Positions 51,128 to 59,818 of a stretch of 64,000 nucleotides of DNA are shown here, one piece after another; the stretch's first letter is position 1; the number at the start of each line of letters is the position of its first letter. Source of the DNA: Chitinophaga terrae (ex Kim and Jung 2007) (lineage in GTDB: Bacteria; Bacteroidota; Bacteroidia; Chitinophagales; Chitinophagaceae); NCBI RefSeq assembly GCF_900107795.1, contig NZ_FNRL01000009.1, forward strand, positions 1 through 64,000, read 5' to 3'. The notes below the pieces were generated by a model. It ran no database searches and was not told the DNA's origin. It worked only from the letters and a program-made list of their open reading frames with translations. Position numbers and translations under genes: made by a program.

Positions 51128-52432
51128 ATGAGTACATCAAAAGGTACATCTATAACCTGTCCGAGTTGCAAACACCAGTTTGTGATGGAAGATGCTTTTG
51201 CCGCAGATATAGAAAAAGAGATGAGGACCAAAATGGCCGGCGAATGGAAGAAGAAGCTGGATTCGTTGAAGGAAGAAAAAGATGCCCTGTTGCTTGCGCA
51301 GAATCGCATACAGCAGGAAAAGATGCAGCTCAACCAGTTAAGACAACAACAGGAGGAAGAAATAGCCAAACGTTTACAGGCAGAAAAACAACAGCTCCGG
51401 GCAACGCTGGAAGAAGAGCTGCGCAAGGCTATTGCTGCAGACATGAGCGCCCAGATAGCCATGCTGAAGGAAACGAATGAAGAGCAGGCCAATAAACTAA
51501 AGGTGGCGCGCGCGCAGGAACTGGAATTCCTCCGTAAAGAACAGGCGTTGAAAGATAAAGAACAGGAGCTGGAAATCGCTTTGCAAAAGCAATTACTTGC
51601 GGCAAGGGAAGAACTGGCAGAAAAGATCAGGCTGGAAGAACTGGAAAAGAACCGGATCAGGGACACTGAACACCAGCTCAGGGTCCGGGAGTTGGAAAAA
51701 CAACTGGAAGATCAGCGGAAACTGGCGGAAGAGATGAAGCGGAGAGCTGAACAGGGTTCCATGCAGCTGCAGGGCGAAATACAGGAACTGGCCCTGGAAG
51801 AAATGTTGAGGAGCCATTTCCCTTACGATGAAGTAGTGCCGGTAGAAAAAGGCGTCAGGGGAGCTGATTGCATACAGTACATCCGCAACCAGTACGGGCA
51901 GGATTGTGGAAAGATCATTTACGAGAGTAAACGCACCAAGGAGTTTACTAAGGACTGGGTAGAAAAACTGAAGGCAGATATGCGTTCGCAGGGTATGGAT
52001 GTAGCCATCCTTGTTACGCAAACCATGCCCCGCGACATGAAACAGTTTGGAGAAAAAGATGGCGTCTGGATCTGCACATTTGCGGAAGTAAAAGCATTAG
52101 CATATGTATTGAGAGATGGCATGATAAAGATCTCCATGAAACTGCGCAGCCAGGAGAACAAAGGAGATAAAATGCACATGTTGTACGAATACCTTACCAG
52201 CGGCGAGTTTGCAGAGCAATGGAAAGCGGTGAGAGAAGGGTTTATGGCGATGAAACTATCCATCCAGCGGGAACGCGATGCAATGGAAAAATTGTGGAAA
52301 GCCAGAGAAAAACAACTGGAGAAAGTTTTGTTGAACACCGCTCACATTAAGGGCTCTATAGACGGGATCGCAGGAAATGATTCTGTTGATCTTCAACTGC
52401 TGGAAGACGCGGCGGATGAGCTCCTGGATTAG
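51128..52432 (+). CDS. DUF2130 domain-containing protein
   Basis: A 434-residue cytoplasmic protein. A CPSC zinc-knuckle-like start (ITCPSCKHQFVMED) is followed by a long coiled coil (about 35-225, rich in E, K, Q) and the conserved DUF2130 domain (LRSHFPYDEVVPVEKGVRGA, IIYESKRTKEFTKDWVEKLK, AILVTQTMPRDMKQFG), which has the look of a PD-(D/E)xK nuclease fold. The frame extends upstream to 51032 but crosses a terminator; ATG 51128 is the start, with a box TATCTTTA at 51099-51106. Function unknown. Confidence 0.87.
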   Translation: MSTSKGTSITCPSCKHQFVMEDAFAADIEKEMRTKMAGEWKKKLDSLKEEKDALLLAQNRIQQEKMQLNQLRQQQEEEIAKRLQAEKQQLRATLEEELRKAIAADMSAQIAMLKETNEEQANKLKVARAQELEFLRKEQALKDKEQELEIALQKQLLAAREELAEKIRLEELEKNRIRDTEHQLRVRELEKQLEDQRKLAEEMKRRAEQGSMQLQGEIQELALEEMLRSHFPYDEVVPVEKGVRGADCIQYIRNQYGQDCGKIIYESKRTKEFTKDWVEKLKADMRSQGMDVAILVTQTMPRDMKQFGEKDGVWICTFAEVKALAYVLRDGMIKISMKLRSQENKGDKMHMLYEYLTSGEFAEQWKAVREGFMAMKLSIQRERDAMEKLWKAREKQLEKVLLNTAHIKGSIDGIAGNDSVDLQLLEDAADELLD

Positions 52433-52456
52433 GTAATTAGTAGAAAGATATTAAAG

Positions 52457-52484
52457 AACGGGGCCTTTATCATGGCCCCGTTTT
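52457..52484 (+). terminator. Terminator after the DUF2130 gene
   Basis: AACGGGGCC (52457-52465) pairs perfectly with 52474-52482, followed by T. Confidence 0.85.
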
Positions 52485-52666
52485 ATGTTTAATGCAAAGG
52501 CTGCTTTAACATATTTTCGCCCCTTCAAACATATAACCATATAACGCAGCCTGTTAATTGTTGGAACTCTTTTTGCTACGCCACTTTATGATTTCATTAA
52601 CATTAGCGGTGTAAACTTTCTGTAACAATCATCTATCTAATCCGTTAAATAATAGATAAAAAACAC

Positions 52667-52678
52667 CAAAACGTTTTG
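52667..52678. promoter_or_regulatory. Palindrome CAAAACGTTTTG, possible operator
   Basis: Perfect 12-base dyad about 78 bases before the DUF4136 gene; similar in form to LacI-family operators, no other evidence. Confidence 0.3.
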
Positions 52679-52755
52679 TGAGGATACCCAATTGTTTTTG
52701 CGAATGATAACCTTCTTATATGAGGTATAATAATTAATAATAAATACGCTAGGAT

Positions 52756-53382
52756 ATGAAAAGAACATTGTTTTTACTCAGTGCCGTTGCCTTTGTGGTA
52801 GCGATGGTTGCAACTGGCTGCCGTAAAGATCCGTTAAACGACATGTCGGACGAGGAATCAAGGATCTATATTACGAATCACGACAGCACCGCTAATTTTT
52901 CTTCTTATACCACATTCAGTATAGTAGATTCCGTGGTGGTACTTTCTAACCGCAACGACAGTGCGAAAAAAGAACTGACGGACTACGACCAGAAACTTAT
53001 TGCTTCTGTATCTGCCGCGATGCAGCAAAGAGGTTATACCCTGGTTAACAAGGCGGCAAAGCCTGACCTGGCGATCAACCTCACCAGGATCGACAATACT
53101 TTCTCTGCCATTTCCTGGAACCCCGGATGGTGGGGCGGTTACTGGGATCCCGGCTATTGGGGATTTCCTGGCGGCGGTTGGTACTGGCCTTCTTATTACA
53201 CCGTTTACCGGGTGAACGAACGCCAGGTAGCAATAGACCTGTTTGACCTGAAAAACGCGCAGAACAAACAACTTAAATCTGTTTGGAATGCATTATGGCG
53301 TGGTACCGGTGTGTGGAATTCCAACAACATCGATAATATGGTGAAAACATCTTTTGATCAGTCACCATATCTGAAAAAATAA
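52756..53382 (+). CDS. DUF4136 lipoprotein
   Basis: A 208-residue lipoprotein (signal MVATGC, Cys22). The DUF4136 pattern is seen in FSSYTTFSIVD, LIASVSAAMQQRGYTLV, KPDLAINLTRID and VNERQVAIDLFDLKNAQNKQ. A Trp/Gly/Tyr-rich loop (WWGGYWDPGYWGFPGGG) lies in the middle. It is paired with the outer-membrane protein 25 bases downstream. Confidence 0.85.
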   Translation: MKRTLFLLSAVAFVVAMVATGCRKDPLNDMSDEESRIYITNHDSTANFSSYTTFSIVDSVVVLSNRNDSAKKELTDYDQKLIASVSAAMQQRGYTLVNKAAKPDLAINLTRIDNTFSAISWNPGWWGGYWDPGYWGFPGGGWYWPSYYTVYRVNERQVAIDLFDLKNAQNKQLKSVWNALWRGTGVWNSNNIDNMVKTSFDQSPYLKK

Positions 53383-53407
53383 TGTGAACTTTTAAATGAC
53401 AGGAAAG

Positions 53408-54031
53408 ATGAAAAAGATAAGAAATTGGATGTTGGCAATCGCAGCGCTTCTTATAGGTGGTTCGGCTTCAGCGCAATACCGTCCGCCGCTTTCAATAGAT
53501 GCAAACTGGTCTATCAGCCAACCACTCGGTTCGCTGAAAGATTATGCTGATAAAACAAGTTTACGTGGCTGGGGCGCTGGCGTTCAGTACATGCTCAACG
53601 GACAGCTGGCAGTAGGTTTGCGTTCCGGTTACCAGGATTTTTATGAAAGGGTGCCCAGAGCCGTATACCATGACCCAACTCAGGGCGATGTTTCCGCCGT
53701 TCAGACACGTACGTTGCAGGTAGTTCCTATCCAGGCAACAGTAAGCTATACCTTCCTGAAACAGGATCAGCCTGTGCTTCCTTATGCCATGGTTGGTGTG
53801 GGCGCCGCACATTTCAAATACGAAAAATACTGGGGTGAATTCGTGGAATCCGATAAAAGCTGGCAGTTCCTGGTAAGTCCTGAAATTGGTATCAACATAC
53901 CATTCGGAAAAGCTTCTCCGCTTATGTTTAATGTAAATGCGAGGTACAACTACGCGCCATATAAATTGGGAGAGATCACCAGCTTTAATACCATACAGGG
54001 AAATATCGGGTTGAAACTACACCTGAATTAA
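53408..54031 (+). CDS. Outer-membrane beta-barrel protein
   Basis: A 207-residue protein; signal peptide ends GGSASAQ (about residue 23). The mature part alternates short amphipathic strands (AVGLRSGYQDFYERV, PYAMVGVGAAHFKYEKYW, LMFNVNARYNYAPYKLGE) and ends GNIGLKLHLN, as in eight-strand OmpX/OprF-type barrels. AGGAAAG just upstream favours the ATG at 53408 over the one at 53396. Confidence 0.82.
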   Translation: MKKIRNWMLAIAALLIGGSASAQYRPPLSIDANWSISQPLGSLKDYADKTSLRGWGAGVQYMLNGQLAVGLRSGYQDFYERVPRAVYHDPTQGDVSAVQTRTLQVVPIQATVSYTFLKQDQPVLPYAMVGVGAAHFKYEKYWGEFVESDKSWQFLVSPEIGINIPFGKASPLMFNVNARYNYAPYKLGEITSFNTIQGNIGLKLHLN

Positions 54032-54059
54032 AGCGTAATCCATATTCTACATTAACTGC

Positions 54060-54092
54060 AAGGCCTGCACCCGGATAGCCGGGGCAGGCCTT
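54060..54092. terminator. Hairpin between convergent OMP and apbE genes
   Basis: AAGGCCTGC (54060-54068) pairs with 54084-54092; inner stem CCCGG/CCGGG; one bulged A. Short T-runs only. Confidence 0.65.
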
Positions 54093-54098
54093 TGCCTT

Positions 54099-55112
54099 TT
54101 AGTATTCCATGTATTGTCTGAAATTATTGCTGAACGCTTCTTTGATCACCCCGTCTTCGTCGCGGTAAATATAGAGGGCGGCAAGACCATATTCGGGGTG
54201 CTGTTCCACGAACTGAAGTCCTTTCGTTACTCCCATCAGGATAAGCGGGTTATCAAATGCATCCGCTGTAAAACAATCCGGTGCGATCAACGTTACGCTG
54301 ATAATATGGTTATGCAATGCTACCCCCGATTTCGGATCAATGGTATGCGCGTACCTGGTTTTGCCCTGGTCGAAGAAACGGCGGTAGTTGCCGCTGGTAG
54401 CGATACCTTTACCAGGCAGGCGAACAATGCCCTGGATGGGTTCATAGCTTGTATCGCCGGGCGATGGCCGCTCTATCCCTACACTCCAGGTCTTATTTTG
54501 CTGGTTACTTCCCTTTGCACACAGTTCTCCCCCTACATCCACGAGGTAGTTCTCAATTCCCCGCTGCTCCAGGAAGCGGCCCAATACATCTACTGTATAT
54601 CCCTGGGCAATGCCATTACAGTCGATTTTTACGCCTTTTTTAGTGGTTGTAAGCTCCTGCCCCTTCATTTTCAAATAACGCGATCCTACGAGCTTTAAAG
54701 CGCGTTTTATACTATCTGCCGGCGGCACTCCCTTAAATGAAGGTTTGGTTACGCCAAAGCCCCAGAGGTATACCAGGGGTTGAACAGTAATGTCGAACAA
54801 GCCGTTAGTGGCGCGATTGGCGAACAATGCTTTTTCAACTACTTTTTGCATATGTTCATCCATTTGCACTTTGCCATCGCGGTTAAAACGATTGATAGCT
54901 GATCCGGGTTGATAAAGTGATAAGGAGGCATCGATCACGCGGAAAATGGAATCGATGGACGACTGCAGGTTCGTAGTATCTGCAGACACATATTTGACGA
55001 TATAGTAAGTTCCCTGTGCTTTTCCTTCGTACGCCATCAACCTGGACGCAGGTTGCTGGGCGCCTGCTCCCAGGCCGGCCAGCAGTATTCCTGCCAGTAG
55101 TAATTTTTTCAT
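54099..55112 (-). CDS. apbE: FAD:protein FMN transferase (ApbE)
   Basis: A 337-residue exported enzyme (signal MKKLLLAGILLAGLGAGAQQ). It attaches FMN to threonine of target flavoproteins such as Nqr/Rnf subunits. Family motifs: AYEGKAQGTYYIVKY, SLYQPGSAINRFN, VKIDCNGIAQGYTVD, YLVDVGGELCAKGS, YAHTIDPKSGVALHN and APDCFTADAFDNPLIL. The flavoprotein target is not in the window. Confidence 0.93.
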   Translation of the reverse strand: MKKLLLAGILLAGLGAGAQQPASRLMAYEGKAQGTYYIVKYVSADTTNLQSSIDSIFRVIDASLSLYQPGSAINRFNRDGKVQMDEHMQKVVEKALFANRATNGLFDITVQPLVYLWGFGVTKPSFKGVPPADSIKRALKLVGSRYLKMKGQELTTTKKGVKIDCNGIAQGYTVDVLGRFLEQRGIENYLVDVGGELCAKGSNQQNKTWSVGIERPSPGDTSYEPIQGIVRLPGKGIATSGNYRRFFDQGKTRYAHTIDPKSGVALHNHIISVTLIAPDCFTADAFDNPLILMGVTKGLQFVEQHPEYGLAALYIYRDEDGVIKEAFSNNFRQYMEY

Positions 55113-55121
55113 TTAAGGATC

Positions 55122-56300
55122 TTATTTGAAGGCGTCGAGTCCTGTAACATCCATACCCGTGATAAGCAAATGCACTTCGTGCGTTCCCTCATAGGTCATA
55201 ACGCTTTCCAGGTTCATCATATGACGCATTACAGGGAATTCGCCCGTAATGCCCATGCCGCCAAGTATTGTTCTTGCATTGCGGGCAATATTGGCCGCCA
55301 CTTCACAGGAATTGCGTTTAGCCATCGATATCTGTGCAGGCGTCGCTTTTCCTTCATTCTTCAATACTCCCAACCGCCAGTTCAGCAACTGCGCTTTCGT
55401 GATCTCGGTGATCATTTCCGCCAGTTTCTTCTGCGTCAGCTGGAAACCGCCGATAGGCCTGCCGAACTGTATGCGTTCTTTCGAATATCTTAATGCCGTG
55501 TCGTAGCAATCCATTGCTGCGCCTATTACTCCCCAGGCAATGCCATAGCGGGCGGAAGATAAACAAGTTAAAGGACCTTTCAAACCTTTCACTCCCGGCA
55601 GGATATTTTCTTTCGGCACTTTTACATTGTCGAAAACCAGTTCGCCCGTAGCGCTGGCGCGTAAACTCCATTTGCCTTTTGTTTCGGGAGTACTGAAACC
55701 TTCCATACCCCGTTCTACGATCAGCCCTCTTACCACGCCCTCTTCGTCCTTCGCCCATACTACTGCAATGTCGGCAAACGGTGCGTTGCTGATCCACATT
55801 TTTGCCCCGTTCAGCACCACGTGATCCCCGGCGTCTTTAAAGTTAGTGATCATCCCAGCCGGGTTAGAACCATGATCGGGTTCGGTAAGCCCGAAACAGC
55901 CCATCATTTCGCCTGTAGCCAGTTTGGGCAGGTATTTCAGTTTCTGCTCTTCGCTGCCGAAAGTATAAATGGGGAACATCACCAGCGATCCCTGCACCGA
56001 GGCAGTGGAGCGAATGCCGGAATCGCCCCGTTCCAGTTCCTGCATCATCAGCCCGTAAGCTATGTAATCCAGGCCCCCACCCCCGTATTCGGCAGGAATG
56101 GTAGGACCAAAGCAACCCAATTCTCCCAGCCCCTTTATTACCTGGCGGGGAAACTCGGCTTTCTGGCAATATTCTTCAATGATAGGAGAAACGTCTTTTT
56201 TGACCCACTGGCGTACTGCATCGCGTATCATCAGGTGTTCTTCACTCAGCAGATCGTCAACTGCGTAATAGTCGGGCGACTGAAACAGATCTTGTTGCAT
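55122..56300 (-). CDS. gcdH: Glutaryl-CoA dehydrogenase-like acyl-CoA dehydrogenase
   Basis: A 392-residue flavoenzyme of the acyl-CoA dehydrogenase family. GCFGLTEPDHGSNP and WISNAPFADIAVVWAK are FAD-domain motifs; the catalytic base is about Glu371 in MTYEGTHEVHLL; ERGDSGIRSTASVQGSLVM carries the arginine typical of glutaryl-CoA dehydrogenases, which also decarboxylate their substrate. It fits lysine/tryptophan breakdown to crotonyl-CoA. The 3-hydroxyacyl-CoA dehydrogenase gene 4 kb away could act later in that route. Confidence 0.9.
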   Translation of the reverse strand: MQQDLFQSPDYYAVDDLLSEEHLMIRDAVRQWVKKDVSPIIEEYCQKAEFPRQVIKGLGELGCFGPTIPAEYGGGGLDYIAYGLMMQELERGDSGIRSTASVQGSLVMFPIYTFGSEEQKLKYLPKLATGEMMGCFGLTEPDHGSNPAGMITNFKDAGDHVVLNGAKMWISNAPFADIAVVWAKDEEGVVRGLIVERGMEGFSTPETKGKWSLRASATGELVFDNVKVPKENILPGVKGLKGPLTCLSSARYGIAWGVIGAAMDCYDTALRYSKERIQFGRPIGGFQLTQKKLAEMITEITKAQLLNWRLGVLKNEGKATPAQISMAKRNSCEVAANIARNARTILGGMGITGEFPVMRHMMNLESVMTYEGTHEVHLLITGMDVTGLDAFK

Positions 56301-56416
56301 GGAATTTCGGGTTTAGTACCCAATATAAGAAATTAGCCGATACCCCCCATAATTAACGGGATGAACAGTGTTGTGTATAAACTTTTCGTAACTTCACTGT
56401 TCTAAAATCGAGAGCT

Positions 56417-56854
56417 ATGGCAAGCAGAATAATACCTGCAATTTTGCTATTGGGATTTGTTTTAATCGTAGTGTTCTTGTTTCACCCCACCCCCATTAAA
56501 TCAATTACTCCAAATTTAGCAGGTACAAAAACCGTCACCCAGGATTTAAAACAATACTGGATGGTTCTATTAAAGAAAGGGCCTAAATACCAGGAATCGA
56601 TGAACAACGACAGTTTGCAGCAGGCGCATGTGCATAACATTCAACAACTGGTCAATACAGGTAAATTGGTGGTAGCAGGTCCATTCACTGACGATGGGGA
56701 TCTGAGGGGGATTTTTATTATGGATTGCCAGGATAGCGCGGAAGTCAACAAACTTGTTAATAAAGACCCTGCTGTGGCGGCAGGCAAACTGATATTCGAG
56801 ATAAAGCCCTGGCTAACTAACCAGATCATCAGGGGAAAACAGCCTGCCAATTAA
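56417..56854 (+). CDS. YciI-family protein
   Basis: A 145-residue protein with an N-terminal hydrophobic anchor (IIPAILLLGFVLIVVFLF, residues 4-21) followed by a YciI-like ferredoxin-fold domain: KQYWMVLLKKGPKY, HVHNIQQLVNTGKLVVAGPF, FIMDCQDSAEVNKLV. Most YciI proteins are cytoplasmic; here the domain is anchored or exported. Its stop codon lies in the loop of a terminator that serves pyrF on the other strand. Confidence 0.82.
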   Translation: MASRIIPAILLLGFVLIVVFLFHPTPIKSITPNLAGTKTVTQDLKQYWMVLLKKGPKYQESMNNDSLQQAHVHNIQQLVNTGKLVVAGPFTDDGDLRGIFIMDCQDSAEVNKLVNKDPAVAAGKLIFEIKPWLTNQIIRGKQPAN

Positions 56855-56867
56855 AAGGCAGGCTGTT
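56838..56867 (-). terminator. pyrF terminator embedded in the 3' end of the YciI gene
   Basis: AACAGCCTGCC (56838-56848) pairs perfectly with 56857-56867; the TAA of the YciI gene (56852-56854) is in the loop. On the minus strand TTTT follows. It serves pyrF (stop at 56878). Confidence 0.75.
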
Positions 56868-56877
56868 GGAAAAATAT

Positions 56878-57702
56878 TCAGACAGCGGCGGTAGCCATTT
56901 TACGCAGGTAGATAGCCATCTCCTGCTGGTAACCCAATGCAACATTTCTTGCATCTGCCGCAAAATCTTCACCATTGCCGGCGTAGATAATTGCCCTGCT
57001 GGCATTTACCAGCAGCCCGCAATCTTTATTCATTGCCTGTGTAGAAATCTCTTCCAGGCTGCCTCCCTGCGCTCCGACACCGGGAACAAGGAAGAAATGA
57101 TCCGGTACCAGTTTACGGATATGACCCAGCTGCGAAGATTGAGTAGCGCCAACAACAAACATGAGATTATCGGGCGTTCCCCACTGCATGCCGGCTTTCA
57201 ATACCTTTTCAAAAAGGAATTCGTTTGCTGTTTCCAGCAACTGGAAATCCTTGCTTCCTTCATTGGAAGTCAGGCCTAACATGATGGCCCACTTTTCATG
57301 GAACTGCAGGAAAGGTTCAACACTGTCTTTCCCCATGTAAGGAGCCACGGTAACGGAGTCGAAATTATATGTTTCGAAAAACGTTTTGGCATACTGGGTA
57401 GAAGTATTGCCAATATCGCCCCTCTTTGCATCTGCAATAGTAAAGATACCGGAAGGGATGTATTCAACTGTCCGTTGTAAACTTTCCCAGCCGCGGATAC
57501 CCATGCATTCGTAAAAAGCAGTATTGATCTTGTAAGCTACGCAAAGATCTTTCGTAGCGTCAATAATTGCCTTGTTAAAAGCAAATACAGGGTCGGCATG
57601 TGAAAGCAGGTGCTTTGGAATCTTATGCATATCGGTATCCAGACCAACACACAGATAAGATTGTTTTTCCTTTATCAGATTCACCAGTTCCTGTCGATTC
57701 AT
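56878..57702 (-). CDS. pyrF: Orotidine 5'-phosphate decarboxylase (type 2)
   Basis: A 274-residue enzyme making UMP from OMP, the last step of pyrimidine synthesis. The active site is [20 protein letters not shown] (Asp91, Lys93, Asp96); [42 protein letters not shown] and [11 protein letters not shown] are typical of the longer type 2 group. A promoter box TAACTTTG lies at 57729-57722. Confidence 0.95.
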   Translation of the reverse strand: MNRQELVNLIKEKQSYLCVGLDTDMHKIPKHLLSHADPVFAFNKAIIDATKDLCVAYKINTAFYECMGIRGWESLQRTVEYIPSGIFTIADAKRGDIGNTSTQYAKTFFETYNFDSVTVAPYMGKDSVEPFLQFHEKWAIMLGLTSNEGSKDFQLLETANEFLFEKVLKAGMQWGTPDNLMFVVGATQSSQLGHIRKLVPDHFFLVPGVGAQGGSLEEISTQAMNKDCGLLVNASRAIIYAGNGEDFAADARNVALGYQQEMAIYLRKMATAAV

Positions 57703-57721
57703 AGTCGGTTAATTTGGGGCG

Positions 57722-57729
57722 CAAAGTTA
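57722..57729 (-). promoter_or_regulatory. -7 box TAACTTTG of pyrF
   Basis: Minus strand TAACTTTG, 20 bases before the pyrF ATG. The rest of 57703-57910 (208 bases, AT-rich) shows nothing else. Confidence 0.5.
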
Positions 57730-57910
57730 AATAAAACTTAAGCAATGACGCCAGCTTTAAACATATTATGATTACTTATAATTAGCAAAACTTATTTATA
57801 TTCTTTGTGGCAGTCATCATTTCGCCAGCATATTGACTCTAAAATATTCTGAGGAGATAATTAAAGATATTTCTTTTTACAATCGGAAACATCATTTCCG
57901 GAAAATATTT

Positions 57911-58540
57911 CTAAGCTTGAAAATCACTTCTCCTGGCTTCCATTTCTGCGGCCACTTTCAGCGTATTTTCAGTTCCCAGTTCCTGCAAATGTTTTATAAC
58001 GCTGTTATAATCATTTGCTTTTTTATTCTGGTTTAGTTTATAGGTTGCAGTCACTTCTTCTACCGCCATTTCAAAACCTACGATCGCTTTCACATTGTTC
58101 ATCAATGTTTTCTCATCAATCTCGTTAATATGAACAGGGCAGGCAGATGCAGCTTCATATTTTTTCATCAGCGCTCCCAATGCTGCAATCACTTCTTCTT
58201 CCGATTGTATCCTGGTATGACCATGTATATGTACTGCCATATAGTTCCAGGTAGGAATTTTAGATTTCTCGTACCAGGAAGAAGAGATGTAGCTATGTGC
58301 TCCTGAAAAAACTGCTAACGACTTTCCACGGCTAAAATACTGCCATTGAGGGTTGATCCTGGCAATATGCCCTTCCAGTACGAAGGCGCCTGGCGCTTTT
58401 TCTTTTAAAAGCAGGGGGATATGAGTGGCATGGGGAGTATTTGATTCATCGGTGTTAACAAGCAATCCAAATCCGTTTTCCCGGATAAACCCGGCTATTA
58501 CCTCCCAATCGGATTCCTGGTAATATTTCGGCGTGTACAT
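57911..58540 (-). CDS. PaiB-like FMN-binding protein
   Basis: A 209-residue protein of the PaiB family: MYTPKYYQESDWEVIAGFIR, NGFGLLVNTDES, PHATHIPLLL, GHIARINPQW, HSYISSSWYEKSKIPTWNY and VHIHGHTRI. It is a split-barrel flavin-binding fold; B. subtilis PaiB is described as a negative regulator of sporulation and protease genes, but the biochemical role is unclear. ATG 58540 is the family start; the frame up to 58576 would run into the terminator hairpin. It must be expressed by read-through from mrp or from a promoter not recognised. Confidence 0.87.
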   Translation of the reverse strand: MYTPKYYQESDWEVIAGFIRENGFGLLVNTDESNTPHATHIPLLLKEKAPGAFVLEGHIARINPQWQYFSRGKSLAVFSGAHSYISSSWYEKSKIPTWNYMAVHIHGHTRIQSEEEVIAALGALMKKYEAASACPVHINEIDEKTLMNNVKAIVGFEMAVEEVTATYKLNQNKKANDYNSVIKHLQELGTENTLKVAAEMEARRSDFQA

Positions 58541-58553
58541 TAGGTGAAATTTT

Positions 58554-58585
58554 AAAACCCGGGAATGGGCTGCCATTCCCGGGTT
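58554..58585 (-). terminator. Terminator between mrp and the PaiB-like gene
   Basis: A perfect 13-bp stem (58556-58568 with 58573-58585), loop of four; minus strand continues TTTTAAAATTT. It lies only about 15 bases before the PaiB-like ATG, so partial termination may set the ratio of the two. Confidence 0.8.
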
Positions 58586-58593
58586 GAAATATA

Positions 58594-59691
58594 TTAAACG
58601 ATGATATCCACAATTTTAGTTGGTGCAATGTTGGCATTTCTCATGGCGATACTTCTTGCCGCGGCTCCGGCCACATCAAGGAATGCTTTGCGGGTGATCT
58701 TCTCGTCTCCTATCATCGCAGGTTTGCCGGCATCGCCTCCTTCCCTGATGCTCTGCACCAGAGGTATCTGGCCGAGGAACGGGATTTCCATTTCTTCCGC
58801 CAGTTGTCTTCCGCCGTCTTTCCCGAAGATGTAGTATTTGTTTTCAGGCAGTTCTGCCGGGGTGAAATATGCCATATTTTCTACCAAACCCAGGATAGGT
58901 ACGTTGATCTGCTGTCCCATGAACATGGCGATACCTTTCTTGGCATCGGCCAGGGCTACATCCTGCGGGGTGGTAACGATCACCGCACCCGTTACCGGAA
59001 CTGTTTGTACCAGGGTCAGGTGAATATCGCCGGTACCCGGAGGCATATCTATTACCAGGTAATCCAATTCTCCCCAGTATACATCTGTCAGGAACTGGCG
59101 CAACGCGCTGCTGGCCATTGGTCCGCGCCAGATAACCGCCTGGCGCTCATCGATCAGCAAACCTATCGACATTACTTTAATGCCGTATTTTTCCATTGGC
59201 TGTATCATGCCTTTACCGTTCACATCCACCATCATCGGGCGTTCACCGCGCAATCCGAACATGATAGGAACGGAAGGACCGTAGATATCCGCATCCATCA
59301 ATCCCACTTTTGCGCCATCCCTTCCCAAAGCCAGGGCCAGGTTGGCTGCCACGGTAGATTTACCTACACCGCCTTTACCGGATGCTACAACGATAATATT
59401 TTTAACCTTCGACAATACTCCTTCACCACCAGTGCGTTTTGTATTAACATTCGCTGTCATGACAACTTCAACCTCTGCATCTTTGCTCACCAGCATATGG
59501 ATGGCATTAACACAGGCGTTGCGGATCATGTCTTTCATCGGACAAGCCGGCGTGGTAAGAATAACTGTAAACTTTACTTTATTGCCGTCGATCTCTATAT
59601 CTTTAACCATGTTCAGCGTAACCAGATCCTTTCCCAGATCGGGCTCTTCTACGTTGCTCAGGGCCTTTAAAACCTGCTCTTTCGTGATCAT
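58594..59691 (-). CDS. mrp: Mrp/NBP35-family Fe-S carrier ATPase
   Basis: A 365-residue P-loop ATPase (ApbC/Mrp). N-terminal MIP18-like domain (about 1-85, with TTPACPMKDMIRNAC), deviant Walker A ASGKGGVGKST (about 103-113), LMDADIYGPSVPIMFG, and VIDMPPGTGDIHL. Family members carry Fe-S clusters. The CPxC pair that usually follows the 'ENM.YF' motif is absent: here it reads ENMAYFTPAELPENKYYIFG. A promoter box TAACTTTG is at 59728-59721. Confidence 0.92.
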   Translation of the reverse strand: MITKEQVLKALSNVEEPDLGKDLVTLNMVKDIEIDGNKVKFTVILTTPACPMKDMIRNACVNAIHMLVSKDAEVEVVMTANVNTKRTGGEGVLSKVKNIIVVASGKGGVGKSTVAANLALALGRDGAKVGLMDADIYGPSVPIMFGLRGERPMMVDVNGKGMIQPMEKYGIKVMSIGLLIDERQAVIWRGPMASSALRQFLTDVYWGELDYLVIDMPPGTGDIHLTLVQTVPVTGAVIVTTPQDVALADAKKGIAMFMGQQINVPILGLVENMAYFTPAELPENKYYIFGKDGGRQLAEEMEIPFLGQIPLVQSIREGGDAGKPAMIGDEKITRKAFLDVAGAAARSIAMRNANIAPTKIVDIIV

Positions 59692-59720
59692 AAATTGTTG
59701 TTAATTTTGAATCCAGGGAG

Positions 59721-59728
59721 CAAAGTTA
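59721..59728 (-). promoter_or_regulatory. -7 box TAACTTTG of mrp
   Basis: Minus strand TAACTTTG, 30 bases before the ATG at 59691; no clear -33 box. Confidence 0.5.
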
Positions 59729-59818
59729 ACCCAATTGGCAGTTAATTTTAAATTTCTCTGCAAGGGAGCGGCGCACAATACTACACACCTTTAATTTTTT
59801 TTATATCTTAGGACCGGC

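Larger units (their letters stand above)
52433..52755. other. Intergenic region between DUF2130 and DUF4136 genes
   Basis: 323 bases, AT-rich. It holds the terminator at 52457-52484 and a perfect 12-base palindrome at 52667-52678. No promoter matching TAnnTTTG and no gene were seen, so the DUF4136 gene may use another sigma factor. Confidence 0.6.

Noticed and set aside
58804..59670. 288-codon plus-strand open frame opposite mrp
   Set aside because: His/Cys/Phe-rich shadow translation; mrp has P-loop and full-length match.
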